A DNA stretch of 64,000 nt. Source: Klebsormidium nitens (Eukaryota > Streptophyta > Klebsormidiophyceae > Klebsormidiales > Klebsormidiaceae). The notes under the pieces are model-generated. The model worked only from the letters and a program-made list of their open reading frames with translations. It was not told the origin of the DNA and searched no databases. Positions 49,619-63,052 of this stretch are shown in pieces. The DNA lies in NCBI GenBank assembly GCA_000708835.1, contig DF237171.1:1-64000 (forward strand), given 5' to 3'. A program made the translations under genes and the position numbers. Positions within the stretch are counted from its first letter, which is position 1; each line of letters starts with the position of its first letter.

Positions 49619-52561
49619 CTAGGCAGCGCCAACTCGTCTGAGCCAGCATGTGTGGAGGGGACAGGGATCGGATCCGGTGGCGTCTACTGTCTTCTTAGAT
49701 AAATCGAAGAACCAACCGTTCCGCCATTCAAACTGGAAGTGAAACCAAGGAAACGGCCGGGGTCAGCGTTCATCGTCTCACGGACTTGACTAATCATCAA
49801 GTTTCGGAGTTGCAAATCGAGTAATAGTCGTCAAACTGCACAAGCGCAACTTCCCACCTCCTTGGGTTGCCCTGCCGCCAGACCAAACGATTGGAAGATG
49901 CATCCACGGTTCCATATGGACAATCTTGTCTTCGCATACAACAAATTCACTCTTGAGGACGTGCAATCCTCCGCCAGCTCAGAAGGACAATGTGGAGGGC
50001 TCACGAAAACCGTGCTTGCTTGCGAACGCACAATCAAATCAAAGAACCGGTGGAGAAAAGATGCACGATATTGAATGAAACAGTCCGTTTTCCACTTGGC
50101 CGCAACAGACACGCAAAGCTTCTCCCTGTTCTCCTCATGACTCCCCTGACGCGTTATCCGTTAGTATAGCGGACGACTTGGTCGCCTTGGCTCCGTCTGA
50201 GCAGAGACTAACGGCAGCTTTCGCAGGCAGCCTATCCTGGTTGCACATTCTCGCATTCATGCACCAAGTTTGCGGGAGGAATCAACGGGCCCATAGTATT
50301 GGAAATTTCTCTCGCCCACCGCTGATTTGGAAGAGGACCGTGAGTTTGCGACATGGCTCACCTCTTTGACGGCTGTTGGGTAATGGGCGACGGAGCGTGC
50401 ATACGCGCACAGCCGCTCCTCGAGGCCTTCGTCCAGCGTCACCCCGGTCTCCTTCTCCGCCACAGCCGCCAGCTCCGCAATCAGAGCGGCCACCTGCACA
50501 GGTAAGGGACGGTACGCTCCCTAAGATATAAAAAGAGCCGAAAGCTGACAGGGACACAGCAAGACTGCAAGAAAGAGCAGGGGTCCATAGATTACCGACA
50601 TGGACGGCACGTTGAACAAGGCTGCAGTGGCTAAGAGCCATCGGAACCGCAGAGACAAGGGATTGCTAAATGCATACTCTTAGAGTAGACTCGTTCTGAT
50701 GACATGGCTGTTCGAAGTAGGCAAACTCACACGCCCTTCCATGTGAACCTTTGCAAGCAATGATTGACGTACTTGTATATCGTCTTTTCATTAGCAATTG
50801 CCCTCTGTCCTTAACCGGTGTCAGATTCGAGATGAGTCTTTGGCCAACGACCTCTACTTCAGAAGTCTGGACCAGAATCGAATCAGTTCCAACAGAAAGT
50901 TGCAACAAGATGGCAATGTTGTTGGGGGAAGCGAATGCGCACCTCGTCCCGGTATTTGGCCTCTACGTCTCCGACAGACGCGTTTCCGTTCTTGACCCCG
51001 ACCAGCATGAAGGCGCTGATCCAAATGAGCTTCTCCAGCATGGACTTGCGGAAGGCAGCCGTGTCCAACACCTGGCAGGCCAACGAGGCAGCAGGGGAGC
51101 CACCACTGTCAGCCTCATGTGTAGTGAGCAAGCTAGATTTGCATTACATGGAGCAGGCCAGTAATGTTCAAACCTTGGGCCTAAGTCTGAATTCCAGATG
51201 CAAGAGAAGCGCACCTGTCAAAAGTTCTCCTTAAGAGCTTGTGTATGATCTGGATAATCTCGTGTCCCTTCCCATTCCACAGCTTTACCAAAACAGGACT
51301 CTACGACAGTAGGCCGGCCCCAGTTCTTAACGAATGGGTTAAGGACACAGTATGCCTGTAACAACACCCTGGGGGGTCAATCAACAGACGATCAAAATCC
51401 TGTGGAACGAGAATAAGAGGCCACATCTTTGAAGGTCAAAGCGTGGACGTCCCCTCACGTCTGCCAAAGTGCCCGCCGCTGCTTACCTTGCAACTAAGGC
51501 CCGCGGAATGCAGGCGCGCCGCCACTGCTTCGGCCCACTTTCCCGTGGCTGCCGTGAGTCCCTCTGGATTCACGTCGGTCTTCCCGTCCATGGGAGCGTC
51601 TCCGGCCTTGGCCACCGCAAAGTAGACCAGCACCTGCGTGGCCGCCTCGAGGCCCTTGGACGCCAGGTACGGCTCCAGCATGCCGTTCTGCATAAACACA
51701 AGGTCTGTCCTGCGGGTCAATTGGGGCAGGATGGGAGGAAATGAGGGAGGGAGGTGAGGTGATTCTACGTAGCATTGGTGACATACCCTATTGCTTAGAA
51801 GGACAATCGTCATCATCATCGATCGCTCCAGTGAATTCAAGCTCATATTCCACATCCTATAAAGCTTGCAGTTTCAGGGGTGACAATGCTACCACCACAG
51901 CTGTCCTCCAGCTCCAGCAGCCAGGTACGAAGGAACACCTCACGAGCTCTGGCTTCCAATGGTCTATCAAAAACACGCCTTATCTCAGCTGGATTTTTAA
52001 AACGGCCACATTGGATGCAAGGCAAATGTAGGGACCACCTCAACAATGTGACCGCCAATCTGCATGCACTGACCCAATGCAGCATTTGCTCCACTTACCT
52101 TCTCGCCTGTCGGCAGGGGTGCCTTCAATAACCCTGTCCAGTGCATCATTCCGTGTTGCAATGAGGATTGGCCCGGTGCTGTCTACCGGCACCTTCTCCC
52201 CCCTTTTGACCACCACGTCCTTTTCCCCGCCCATCTTCTCCAGGGCCTGCCCCACCCTGCCGTACCCCACAATCACCGCCGGCTCCACCGCCATGCTCGT
52301 CACTGCTCTTCCCTTGCCTGCCGCTGGGGTTACTTGCCCCGCAGGGGAGGCCGCCAGAAATTTGGGCACAAAATTAGAATGCAGGGCCTGATGAGGTTTT
52401 TTGTCAAAATGCAGCGAAGGCCTTGCTGCGCAATGCTGAGGGAAGAATGTGAAAGTTGCCAAGGCGCAGGGGATGGGCGCCTTTGTCCGGGTGGCAGCTA
52501 GCGGACTGCAAGCGCGGCCGCTCAAGACGAAACCCGCGTGCTGTAATGCCGCAGCAACCAT
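49619..52561 (-). CDS. Plastid-targeted Rossmann-fold oxidoreductase-like protein, 351 aa
   Basis: Five exons in frame: 52561-52099, 51704-51487, 51071-50943, 50493-50362 and 49732-49619. The N-terminal ~85 residues are rich in Ala, Ser, Arg, Pro and Phe and low in acidic residues, as in a chloroplast transit peptide. A dinucleotide-binding motif follows (AVIVGYGRVG, glycines at 99, 101 and 104). The next block is FMQNGMLEPYL, a position where ketopantoate-reductase-like proteins carry a conserved xNG. The C-terminal half is helical (FRKSMLEKLIWISAFMLVG) and ends with TAVKEFEWRNGWFFDLSKK...DPCPLHT, which resembles plant plastid NAD(P)-binding proteins of unknown reaction. The substrate is unknown. 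The final 38-codon exon is supported by exact phase and the strong TAVKE/FEWRNGW junction. Confidence 0.85.
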
Positions 52562-53642
52562 GCTGAATCTGGAGGTCCAGCAGCAACCCTAGAACGTGTC
52601 GCCAACACTTCGTGTACCGTACTGTCCAGAGTGAAGCTTACAAGTTACCTATACAATGCGACGAGCCCCATGCCAATGCCAATGCCCCAAAAAGGTCAAA
52701 GAACGAAGTTGTAAAAGTGTTCACATGCTACTTTTACGCGCAAGGTGCGTCAGTATCTTTAACACTCCGGGCACTCTTCTCTCCTCGGTGAAGATCGACA
52801 ATATCTTGGTTAAGGGCTAGGTAACCGCAAGACAACCGGGGTGGCTTCTGAGGGTCAGCTTGATCACGGTTAAAGCTTCCGAGCTGGTAACTAGTAAGCT
52901 TCGGTCTTGAGGCTTCAGTGTTTTTGCCTTGTTCAGACCCCGGTTTGGTAATTGACTACCTAGAGAATCGGTGACTGTTCGATCATGAATTAAGGAATGC
53001 TACTAATAAGTTACTCTATACCCGGTGGTTTGAAGGAGTAGCTTAGGGCGTCCGGTGCTTTGCTCAGGGACCTTGGATGACGCGCTACCGCACGCGCGAC
53101 GACAAGATCATCGGCAATCTTGTGGCCGACAGTGCTGGCCTGGGTAACACTCGGCTGGTAACACTTTTACAACTTCGTTCTTTGTACTACTTGCGCCAAT
53201 GCCATGCCAGGGCGATGCAACAACTTCAAGCCAGCGTTGGTCGGACTCTGTCGGCGTACGTCATCTTCGGTTGAAGTCGTCCGATCAGATGATCGACGGT
53301 CGAAAACTTGCGAGCATCTGTGCTCCCGCCTTCTTCTTCGAAAACCGCATTTTCTACAACAAGCTCTGCAGACTTCTGCACAGACGACGCCAACAATGCC
53401 TGAGGTTGCAACATGGCATGGCGTTTGAATGAGAGCGTTGTGATTCTGAATGCAAAAGGTACGGTATCTACCTACTGAAATTAGAGTCAGTGCTAGTGTG
53501 AACCGTTGATGGAGCTATCTGCAATTGAAGGGAGGGCGGTGAGCACTGCATTCGCAAATGCGAAATCGCTACTCATGGGTGACTAGGCTGCCAGTAGCCG
53601 CCACGCAGACAAGGGACAGGGAAGAGAAAGTCGGAGGCAAGC
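52562..53642. other. Divergent promoter region, 1.1 kb
   Basis: Spacer between the divergent oxidoreductase and CAP-G start codons. It is AT-rich with several GGTAA and CGGTA words. No gene or RNA was recognised. Confidence 0.5.
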
Positions 53643-56600
53643 ATGGCCCGAGGGAGAAGACCTCAGCTGACGGCCCCTCCAGAAGAAACAATCCCCAAGG
53701 TGCTCTCTGAGTGCCAGAGGACAACAGCAGTGCACAAGAGGAGCGTGGGACTTCTGCAGCAGGTGAGGGCGACCAATCTTGTTCCCATTCCTGCTGGCTG
53801 TTTTGCTTGGAGCTGAGCGCGTCTCCAAAGTGCCACTCTACTCCGCCTTCTGAGGTACTCAGTGCATGCATTTTGTCCAAAATGCCCACCTTTGGACAAA
53901 TTTGGGCTGCTTGCCAGTCGAACGTAGAACACCAACTGGATGGATGGTAAGAAGTGCATTGGAGGCTGTGAGGCCACTTGATCACTCGTTTGCATAACAG
54001 GTCAAAGCTCCCAAGAAACACGAAGCTGAGCTTAATTTGTCCGCACTGGTGGGCTTTCTATGCTCAAAATCACAGAAGGATGGCAGCACTTTCTCCCCGC
54101 ACTGGTTCAGTGCACAGCTTCAGACACTGGGCTCCTGAAAAGTGCTCACAATGTGTGCATCTGTGTTATGCAGTGTCGACGGGACTTCCCAGCAGCTTTT
54201 TGCAATGAGTTCGTCCGGTGCATTACCCCTGCACTTCTGGTGTATAAGCAGGAGCCAGCAGTGACCAGGACCATCAACTTCATCGCAACATTTGCAAGTG
54301 CCCAAGACACGGTGAGAGTTCCCACTGCTTCGGCAGGCAGGTGATCCCCCTCCTTGATTCCACTATTCCGGCTCCCTGCCAAGGGCCCCTCGGATCCAGA
54401 ATCCTGTCACCATTCTTTACAATTGTTACAAACAGAAATTGCACAAGATCAGCTTCTTACGACCTGTAGAGGCCCTTAAACTTCTTGTGCTTGGCCCGAA
54501 GGGAAAGGTTGTCAGACACTGCTTGGGCAGTTGCTTATGCTCTTTGCTTCCCCTGCTGCCAGGTGGGGCCGCAAGATGCGTCCGATGACTTTGTCGAGGA
54601 GCTCCTGGGCTTCCTTCTCGACAGCACGCAGTCGCGCGACAAGGCGCTCCGGTATCGCTCTACTCAGCTCGTGGCCAAGATCATCGAACTGCTACCCGAG
54701 GATGCGGGCATCTCCGATGAGGTCTGGGAAGGGGTCTGCGAGCACATGCAGGTGAGCCAGAAAATGCACAAAGCTGCCACTGCAGGACGGGCGGGCGTCC
54801 CCAAGCACTCTCTTTGCTTTCCACCGCCGTTCCGCTTTTCAAGATAGCAAGAAGTCCTCGTCCCTCAGAGTCCCCTGAATTGAGGTCAGCCATGGCTCTC
54901 ATTCCAGCTGAAAAAAGTGAATGGATTGTTCAATTGGATTGAAGCGATCTTTTGCCAAGGCCAGAGACTCCAAATGCCCTATTCCCCATCCCAATTCTTG
55001 CGGCCACTGGCAAGAAGCGGGTTAATTATGATCAATGCTTTCCAGTCAGCTTTCATGAATGGTGAAAACAATAGTCCTTGGACGATCATATCTGAGCCCC
55101 ATGGCTGCTTCATCAGGCACGGCTGCGCGACAAGCAGCCTGTGATCCGCGCCAAGGCAGCGCAGGCCCTGGCCCGGCTGGTGGAACCAGGAGAGGACGGC
55201 AGCTTTGAAGATGACCCAGTCACCTCCGCCTACAAAGTGCTCCTCACAAATGACAAGAACAGTGTAAGTCACCAGTTCTTTTTCCAATCCTTTCAACCGG
55301 CTATTGAGTGCCAGGAAAGAGCCCATCGATTGCCCCAAGGAGTGCTACACTCGGAGTTGTAGACGCCTCTCCTCTGATGGGCTGCTTTTAGTCTGTCTCT
55401 TCCTTTGTTGAGGTACTGCGGCACATTGGCCCCTGCAGGACGTGCGCAAGGCGGTGGTGGCCTCATACCCCATGGCTGAGCCGTTGCTGCCTGACGTCAT
55501 CGAGCGGACGCGCGATGTCAGCGATGCAGTCCGCAGGGTGACCTACATCGCCCTGCGGACCAAGCTCTATGTCTCCAGATTGAGGTGAGTCACAGCGGCA
55601 CAGAGTTCTGTGTGCTTTATGTTGGTGCATCCACTTTGGCCTGACGGACGGGCTCACCCCCGGGGTGCTCTCGATATGCTGGGGCACCTCATCGATTTCT
55701 CCAGAGCTAGTAAGCCTTGCTTGAAAGAATCTCCAATATAAAGGCATCCCACTCTAGATGTACGTGCCAAATCATAGCAGCCTGGCAGGCTCTGCCGCCT
55801 CTTCTGACTCCCTTCCTCGTTTTCCCCCAGCCCTCAGCAGCGGGTGGAACTCCTGCGCCGTGGCCTGTCTGACCGCGCCCCGGCCGTGCGCGCCGAGTGC
55901 GTCAAGATGGTGTGCGACTACTGGTACGTGCGCGACTGCGGGAGCGACCCGCTGGCCCTCATCGACCTGCTGCACGTGGAGGAAGGAGCGGAAGAGGAGG
56001 ACGGCCAATGGAGCCACGAGGAGGTGGCGGAGCGGGTGCTGCTGGAGCTGCTGCGGGGGGGGCACGCAACGTTGGAGAAGGGGGCCAGCCTGAGGGACTA
56101 CCTGCAGGCACCAGACACACGGGCGGGTGAGCTAAGCTCAAGCTTTACTTGGTCTAGTGACCTCATATAGGTAGTTGACAATGTTGTTGCAGCCTTTTGA
56201 CGGGTATTGAAGGTTACTGCTTCTCACTGTCTGGACGTCCGATCAGCAAGGGCTTCGAGGGCAAAGGTGACTGTTCCTTTTCGAAAAATTGCGAACTCGA
56301 TCACCTTACATATGAAGGACAGGGACAGATCAATTCGGCCAGGTCGAACTTGCACCAGTAAAGCTGCCTTCCAAGCCCTTTTTCCATGTGTGCCAGTCCT
56401 GCGTCAAAGTTTCTTTCGACACAGAATCAGAGTCAGGTGACACTGGTGAACCGTCTTACGCTTGCTCATCTCCCTCACACTCAGCAAGCTTGCTGCAGGC
56501 CGCACACCTGGGCGCGCAAGCCCGCGCTCCATTCTCTCCCCTGGACCGGTCAGCCCCCCATTTGGTGGGGCCACCGCCGCTGTTGGCGACACCGAACTGC

Positions 56601-59600
56601 CCTCTGAGGGCCCCGTATTGATGAGCCCCTCGGAGGCGCTCTACTGGCGGGTCATCTGCCAATGGCTCCACAAGCAGGCCGAAACGCAAGGAAATGAGGC
56701 CGCAAACTCTGGGGGGGCGCAGGTGAGCGGGCGGGCCAGTCATGAGCGTTCTTTGGGCTGTTACTTGAGAGGAGGTTTGAATGCGAAATTGTTCTAAGAT
56801 TGTTACAAGATGGTCCTGGGAAAATGTTTCGTTATGATGCTCCCCTTGTTTGTTGAGGTGAATTTTGCCACTCGTTGCCCCAGCAAATTAGGTGGTCCTT
56901 CGATCGTAACGGGATATCCTGCTGGAATGTAAATTGATGTCGACTGGGCCACATATGGCCACCTTGTCTTACAACGGTACAATCGACCGGTATTTGCTGC
57001 TAGAAGGACGACAGCAGGATGTTGACATAAGGCTGTAATTCTGCTGATAGAAGGACGGTAGCACAATATCACAGGAAGGGCTGTAACTTGCCAGACTGCA
57101 TTCGAAAGTACCCGCCCCGCTGTGTCGTAGGCGGAGGTGCTTGCCGCTGAGGCGGACGAGAGCCGCGCGCTGCTGGAGGGGTTCCTGCCTGCGACCGTGG
57201 CGGAGTTCGTGGAGCTGACGCGGATGCACCTGGCGGGAGGGGGGGACCACCGCTTTGCCGCCCGCCAGCTGATGGCGCTCGCGGGCTGCCTGGACCTCAC
57301 GGATGCAGCCGGGCGAAGGGCGGCCGCGGGCCTGGTGCAGGTCAGAACATGGGGCATGGAACGAGGGGTTCCGAGGCTGCGGGACATCCCTTCGAACATC
57401 CAAGGCTCCGTGCTTCAGAACTTTTACTCGGAGAGATCAGGGGTCGACTCATAGATGTTTCAAACGAGTGTCCGATGTTAATGGCGATAGTTCTCGTCCG
57501 CTTGGGAGGCTCTCTTAGGGAACCAAGAAGGAAAGTGGCCCCGGGCTGGTAAAGAGCTTGGTCTCGACATCACATGTCTACCAGCAGAACGCTCCCACTC
57601 TACTCATGCTTGGGACGAACACGGGTGGGTGGGCCAGAGTATGTTCGCGTTGCAACAAAGGTTCATAACATGCTTGGCTGGATGCTGCTCTGTATGGAGG
57701 AGTCACGGGTAGCTCCTCGGCAGGTCTAGGCGTTTACCTCCGGTAGCTTCCGAGACTGAAGGCTAGTGCTCCAAACTGTTTTCTTACCCTGTCAACCACA
57801 AATACTGTGTCAGGTATTCCTCAGTGTCTATCAGCACTCTCAATTGTCGCCCTGCTTTTAGAAGTCCGCAGTTCCTTCCGGAAGTGCCGTGCCTTGCATT
57901 TGCCTGCGGGGCTACTTCCCTCACACCGGCGTCCTGGTGCAGGCCCTGCTGTGCGGCTCGGCCACCTCTTCTCACGGCAGCCCCCTCAACACCCATCAGA
58001 AGTCCCCCACCAATCCCCTGCGAGACTGCCAAGTCGCAGCCGGCCCCGACCTAGGGACCGACCGCAAGTGGGCGCACGCTGTGAGCACCCTGGCCCGCCA
58101 CGTGCACGCAGCCCCGGGCGAGTACGTGGCAACGCTGTTCGCAGCGGTCCACGAACTAGACAGGCGGGCAGAGGACGTCGAAGGGACGGCCGGCGGCGAG
58201 GCGGCCAGGGAGGAGGCCCGGCTGCGGTGCCTGGCGGTGGCGGCGCTGCTGCTGGAGGCGGTGAAGGGGCTGCCGGAGCTGCAGGAGGCGGACGCACGCG
58301 CGACGGCGGTGCTGGAGCAGGCTGTGGCGGCGCAGGTGAGGCGGGCAGCAAATGCAGCGAGGGACGTGGGGCACCGGCAGCCTCCCAACACTGTGGGCTC
58401 GCCGAAACGGCCCCGGCAATGAACGTGCTCAAATTGCGTCTTTGGCCTCCCAAGGGTTACGCTGGCATTTCGGGATCATATTCTTCGACAGGCCTTTCTC
58501 TTGATGCTTTCTCCTGCTGTTTCTTTTCCCTCTCTCCCTGTAGTCGAGCGCAGCCTCTGTCGGACTAAAAGACGTCCAGCCTGCGAGTCTTCAGCAGCGT
58601 GCTGTGCGTGCACCTTCCCCAGTAGGCCAGGCCACTGGTCGTGCTTATGCGGCTCCGCCTGTGCGCAGGTTCACCACGCGAGCCCCCACGTTCGCAGCGC
58701 CGCGCTGCGCTGCCTGGCGCTGCTGTGCCACCTGGACGGCGGCCATAGCCAGCAGTTCTCGCCCCTGCTATGCGCCGCTGCGCAGAGCGAGGCCTCGCCC
58801 GCCGCCAGAATCGTCGCCCTCAAGGCCCTCTTCGACGTCGCGCTGAGGCACGGGCCAGACTGCCTCAATCCGGAAACAACCGTCGAACAAAGTCCAGTCT
58901 CGGGAGGGGCGAGAAGAGGGCACCCGGGGGAAGGCTCACCGGGCTCAGCAGCTGAGTCGTTTCAGTCGGCGCTGTCCTCCCGGGGCACATCCTTCCGGTC
59001 GGCCGTGTCCGGGGTCCAGGCGGAGGAGCTGATGGAGACAGCGCAGAGCCCGCTGCCACGTGGCAGGCCCGCCCAGGACGAGAGCACCGTCACGGCGGAG
59101 GGCCCCTCCGGAAACTTGCCCCCGCACTCGGACCCCCTGGCTTTCCTAGCACAGTTCCTCGACCCTAGCGCAGACTTGCTCGGCGGTGGGGCACCTGAGA
59201 AGGGCGGCAAGAGGCCGAAGAGCGGCAAGGGCAAGAAGGGCCCCGGGAAGAAGGGGGGCGACGCCGGCGTGGGGCGCGAGGCGGTGGAGGTCGCCGCGGA
59301 GGGCTTTGCGAAGCTGCTGCTGTTCGACCGGGTCCCGCGCCCCGGGGCCCCGCTGGCGCAGCTGCTGCTGCTGCACTTCGACGCCGTCACGGAGCCGCTG
59401 CTGCGCCTGCGCCAGTGCCTCGCCGTCTTCTTCGACTACTACGCGGCGTCGGCCGCGGAGCACAAGGTGCGCCGCTGAGTGCTGGGCTGCCTCTTGCTTT
59501 TCTTTCGACCTTCGAAGTCAGAAGGAAAAGGGAGTTTTTCATAACGGAAATGGACAGTCGCCGTTGGCTTAAGAGTTCCAAAATTGTGTTCGTCCTTTGG

Positions 59601-62600
59601 ACTGTTCCACTTCTCCATTTCATAACAAAGGGAATCAGAAGATCTGCTCGACTCCTTTCGTTTTCTGCTACCAATACGTACGACGATTGAAGAGTATCCT
59701 TCATCCCTGCCTTCGTCTCGTCAGCGCACACGACGATGCACGCCTTTACAAAGATCAGAGTCCGCTGCTGACGCCCTTATTTTGTTTGCTGGCAGAGGAG
59801 CATCAGCGGCGCATTCTTGGACGTGGTCCGCCTCGCGTGGACGGGGCACGCCGTGGACGGGAAGCTGACCTCCGCTGCCGCCCGCAAGAGAGCAGCCACG
59901 GCCGCAAAGTGAGCCCGCTGTCAAGATAGCCCGTTAGAACGGAAGCCGAGAACGGGATTTGGTTTTGTAGAGCACGGTGTCCAGAATTGGCTATCGTAGG
60001 ATACAATCACAAGTTGCTCCGGGAACCCCTGCTCAGCGTAGTTCTCTCTCCGATGTAAAGGCCAAGATAGGCATGCATAGAAGCGACGGCCTGAGCAAAA
60101 TTCCGGGGGTTCTACAGCTAGAAGACACGTCACCCCGCACAGGCGGCCCTACCTGGCAATCTGTGTCTAGCACTACGCTGATCGGGCAGTTACATATGAA
60201 CAGTTTCGGGGTGCACCGTCCCTCAGGGATCGAAGTCGTTCCTCCGAAACCGAAAACCGGTGATTTCGTCCCACCGAATTCCGACTGGATCTTTTGGGGA
60301 CGGTGCGCCTCTCAGGAACGCCGGTAAAATACTTAGGGACGGTTGGCGCTCAATCCTCGGACAGTCTGCCTCGCCGCAAGATCCGGGAGCTTGTATTCCT
60401 CGCGCAATCTTTCTCGGAGGGAACCATCACCAAAGCGGATTTTGTGGCGCGCATGCGCTCCCTCAGAAAACAGTCGCCACTTCCCCGAGGATACATATGT
60501 GACCGCCTTATGAGACATCGCTCGTCCCTGCTAGGGTCTACATTTCCACGCTGTACTCCGGGCCATTTTCAGGTCACCTCCGGACGCTTACCACGTCGAG
60601 TCGTTCCAAATTTTGTGCCGTGTGCTTGCGTTAACCACTTTCTTGCCTCTTTTTGTTTTGCTCGCAGGTTCATGCTCCATCTGCTGCAGCAGCCGCCCCT
60701 CCACCAGCCGAAGCCCGCCGCAGCCCCGACCCCTGCTCCCACCTCGGAGGACGAGGCCGCCTCGACGCAGACCGTGGACCCCGCCCCTCGGGGGATCCCC
60801 CCGACCGAGGACGAGGGCCAGGAGCAGCTGGCGCTGGACCTGGCCGCGGAGATCCTGGGGTGCCCGGATAAGAGGAGCGCCGGGGGCAAGGCTTACGTCA
60901 GCATGCTGGCGAGGAGCGTGGCCGGGCTGACGTTCCGGCGGAGCGAGCAGGAGGCGATCAAGAGGATGAGGAAGCTGCTCGACTGGTGAGCCGCTCCGTG
61001 GCGCTCTCCTTGCAGCAACGGCGGGCGCGGAGGCTTGGGATACTTATCCTATAGATAGAGATTAAAGCGACTGCGAGTGATTTCTCGGATTCTTCAAAGA
61101 TCAGAAGAATCTCAGACAACTTCTAAAATGGTTTTGACAAGCAATTATACTGATGCCGCACTCAAGCAGGACCATTCTCAATCCACTGGTCCAAATAATC
61201 AGTCTTGACGGGAGGCGACGAGTCGTTCGCTAATGCACGCTGGTCCCGTTTTTCTTGTCGGCTGCAGGCTGCGCGACGTGCTGCAGTTCGACAAGGCGGT
61301 GTCCAAGGAGCTGGCCGCCATGGCAACCCGCCTGGCGCACCTGGACGACACGCCCGCAGAGCCGCTCTCCGACGAGGCGCTGCGCAGCCTCCAAGGTGAG
61401 CCCACCACTGCGGGCTGCTCACGGCGTGCAAAGTGCCGCCGCAGAAGTCACGCAAGTACTACCAGATCTAGTCCTTTGGCGATTCTCTCTGCACAGATTT
61501 TGTCTCAAGGAAGTTACAAAAAGCAACGAGGTCATGGCAGATATGGTGCGTACAGAACGGAAGCACTCATCTCTGTGCGAGTCTGTCTGGCGTTCCTTGA
61601 TCCGAAACAGAGTCCTTGACCAGCGGGACCTGGTCATGCCTGCAGCGCTGGCGGAGGCTCATGCTCGTGCCGCTGATGAAGGCGCCGAAGGCCGGCCGCG
61701 CAGCCGAGCGAAAAGAACGTCCAAGGCCGGCGCTTCGGACACTACTGGTGCGCACACGTGGCATCATAGAAGAGACTGCCGGTGTACCCAATCGCATTGC
61801 GTTTGCAATGCTGCCAACGCCGCCCCTGTCGGGCTTGCATAGTTTCCCTAATCGACCTTCAACTTTTGTCCTCTAGTTTAATCTGAGTGCTCGAACCTTC
61901 GTCGTCCTCTGACGGTGCAGCATGTGATTTGAGCCTGTTTTACAGTGTCATCCAGATATCTGCCTTCCCGAGAAGAAAGCCAGAATTGAATGCTTCATGA
62001 GAAGCTCGTCTGGCGCTTGCAAATGCCCTGCGGTGATCAGACCCCACCGCATGTTTCTCGCAGCAGTCCGTAGCTCCAACGACGAAGTGACTGCCGACAG
62101 GCCTGATGACGTCATCAGTGACAAGCGTCGGGCCGTAAGGCGCCCCACCCGGCAGAGCAAGACGGCGGCCCTGACCAGAATGGGCGACCAGAAGAAGGCG
62201 GCCTTTGCCGGGGACACGGACAGCTCCCACGAGTCGGAGGACAGCGGATCGGAGGCCTTCGAGGGGGAGGACGAGGGGGCTGCCTCGCAAGGAGCGCGCA
62301 CATCGCAGCGACACGTGGGCAGGAATGGCGGGGGGTCTGATAGTGATGAAGGGTCGGATGACGAGGCGGCAGAAGGTCGGTCTGGGGGCGTTCAGAAGCA
62401 GCAGGTGCAGGGGGGCCGTCGCGACAGTGCGGGGTCGGCGGCCGGCAGTGAGCACGGGCAAGGGTCCCAGGGACAAGGCGGGCCGCAGGAGAGCGATGTG
62501 GGAGAAGGGGAGAGCGACGAGGACAGCGGCGAGCCTGGTGTGGCAGCGGAGGAAAGGGGGAGCACCGAAAGGCATAGTGCACGTGTGTCAGGCTCGGTCA

Positions 62601-63052
62601 CCAGCGGGGCTGAGGAAAGCGACGACGTCAGCGGTGAGGTGCGTGCTGGGCGGCCGAGGCGGGGCGCTGCGCTGGGGGAGCGCCGTCGTCGACTGGTGCT
62701 GGAGGAGTCGAGCGACGAGGAGAGCGGGCAGGGGAGTGCGGGCGAGGAAGAAAAGGACGAGAGTGCACGACTCGTAGCTAAGCGCGAGGAGGAGAGCCAG
62801 GTGACAGTGTCGGACAGCCCCAAGGGGGCGGCGGAGGAGAACGCATCCTCGGACGGGGACAGTGAAGAAGTGGCACCGGTGGTGGTCAGGAGGAAAGCGA
62901 CTGCGAAACGAAAGGTAGTCCTCGATAGCAGCGAGGATGAGGAAGAAGAGGCGGACAAAGGGGAGGTGGCCAGACACACCGAAGATTCTGACAGCGACGG
63001 AACCAGCTTTTCCAGCGCAGAAGAGCAAGAGCTAGATTCTGACAGCGACTAG
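53643..63052 (+). CDS. CAP-G: Condensin complex subunit 3 (CAP-G), HEAT-repeat protein, ~1,402 aa
   Basis: Fourteen exons join in phase: 53643-53762, 54174-54311, 54563-54751, 55117-55263, 55439-55584, 55831-56126, 56499-56722, 57131-57340, 57943-58335, 58669-59466, 59796-59908, 60668-60985, 61268-61395 and 62064-63052. Order and motifs match eukaryotic CAP-G: VYKQEPAVTRTINFIATFAS, LRDKQPVIRAKAAQALARL, VRKAVVASYPMAEPLLP, SPSEALYWRVICQWL, SPHVRSAALRCLALLC and LRQCLAVFFDYYA. Near residue 1110 is a conserved RRPTRQSKTAAL, like RRAKTAAL near the human C-terminus. CAP-G pairs with CAP-H in condensin I and binds DNA to compact mitotic chromosomes. Disordered inserts interrupt exon 10 (after LNPET), and a ~290-residue Ser/Asp/Glu-rich tail follows the conserved motif. 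The start MARGRRPQLT gives the expected N-terminal length. The 5' edge of exon 9 is the least certain boundary. Confidence 0.93.

Noticed and set aside
50155-50235. tRNA-like start (TCCGTTAGTATAGCGG)
   Set aside because: There is no GGTTCGA-type T arm and no matching acceptor stem 70-80 nt downstream.
54001-54140. Open frame starting VKAPKKHEAE as an extra CAP-G exon
   Set aside because: It hits a stop, and joining exon 1 directly to 54174 reproduces the CAP-G family spacing.
61491-61545. Possible small CAP-G exon (DFVSRKLQK...)
   Set aside because: Acceptor and donor exist, but the family alignment needs no residues here, and exons 13 and 14 already join in phase.
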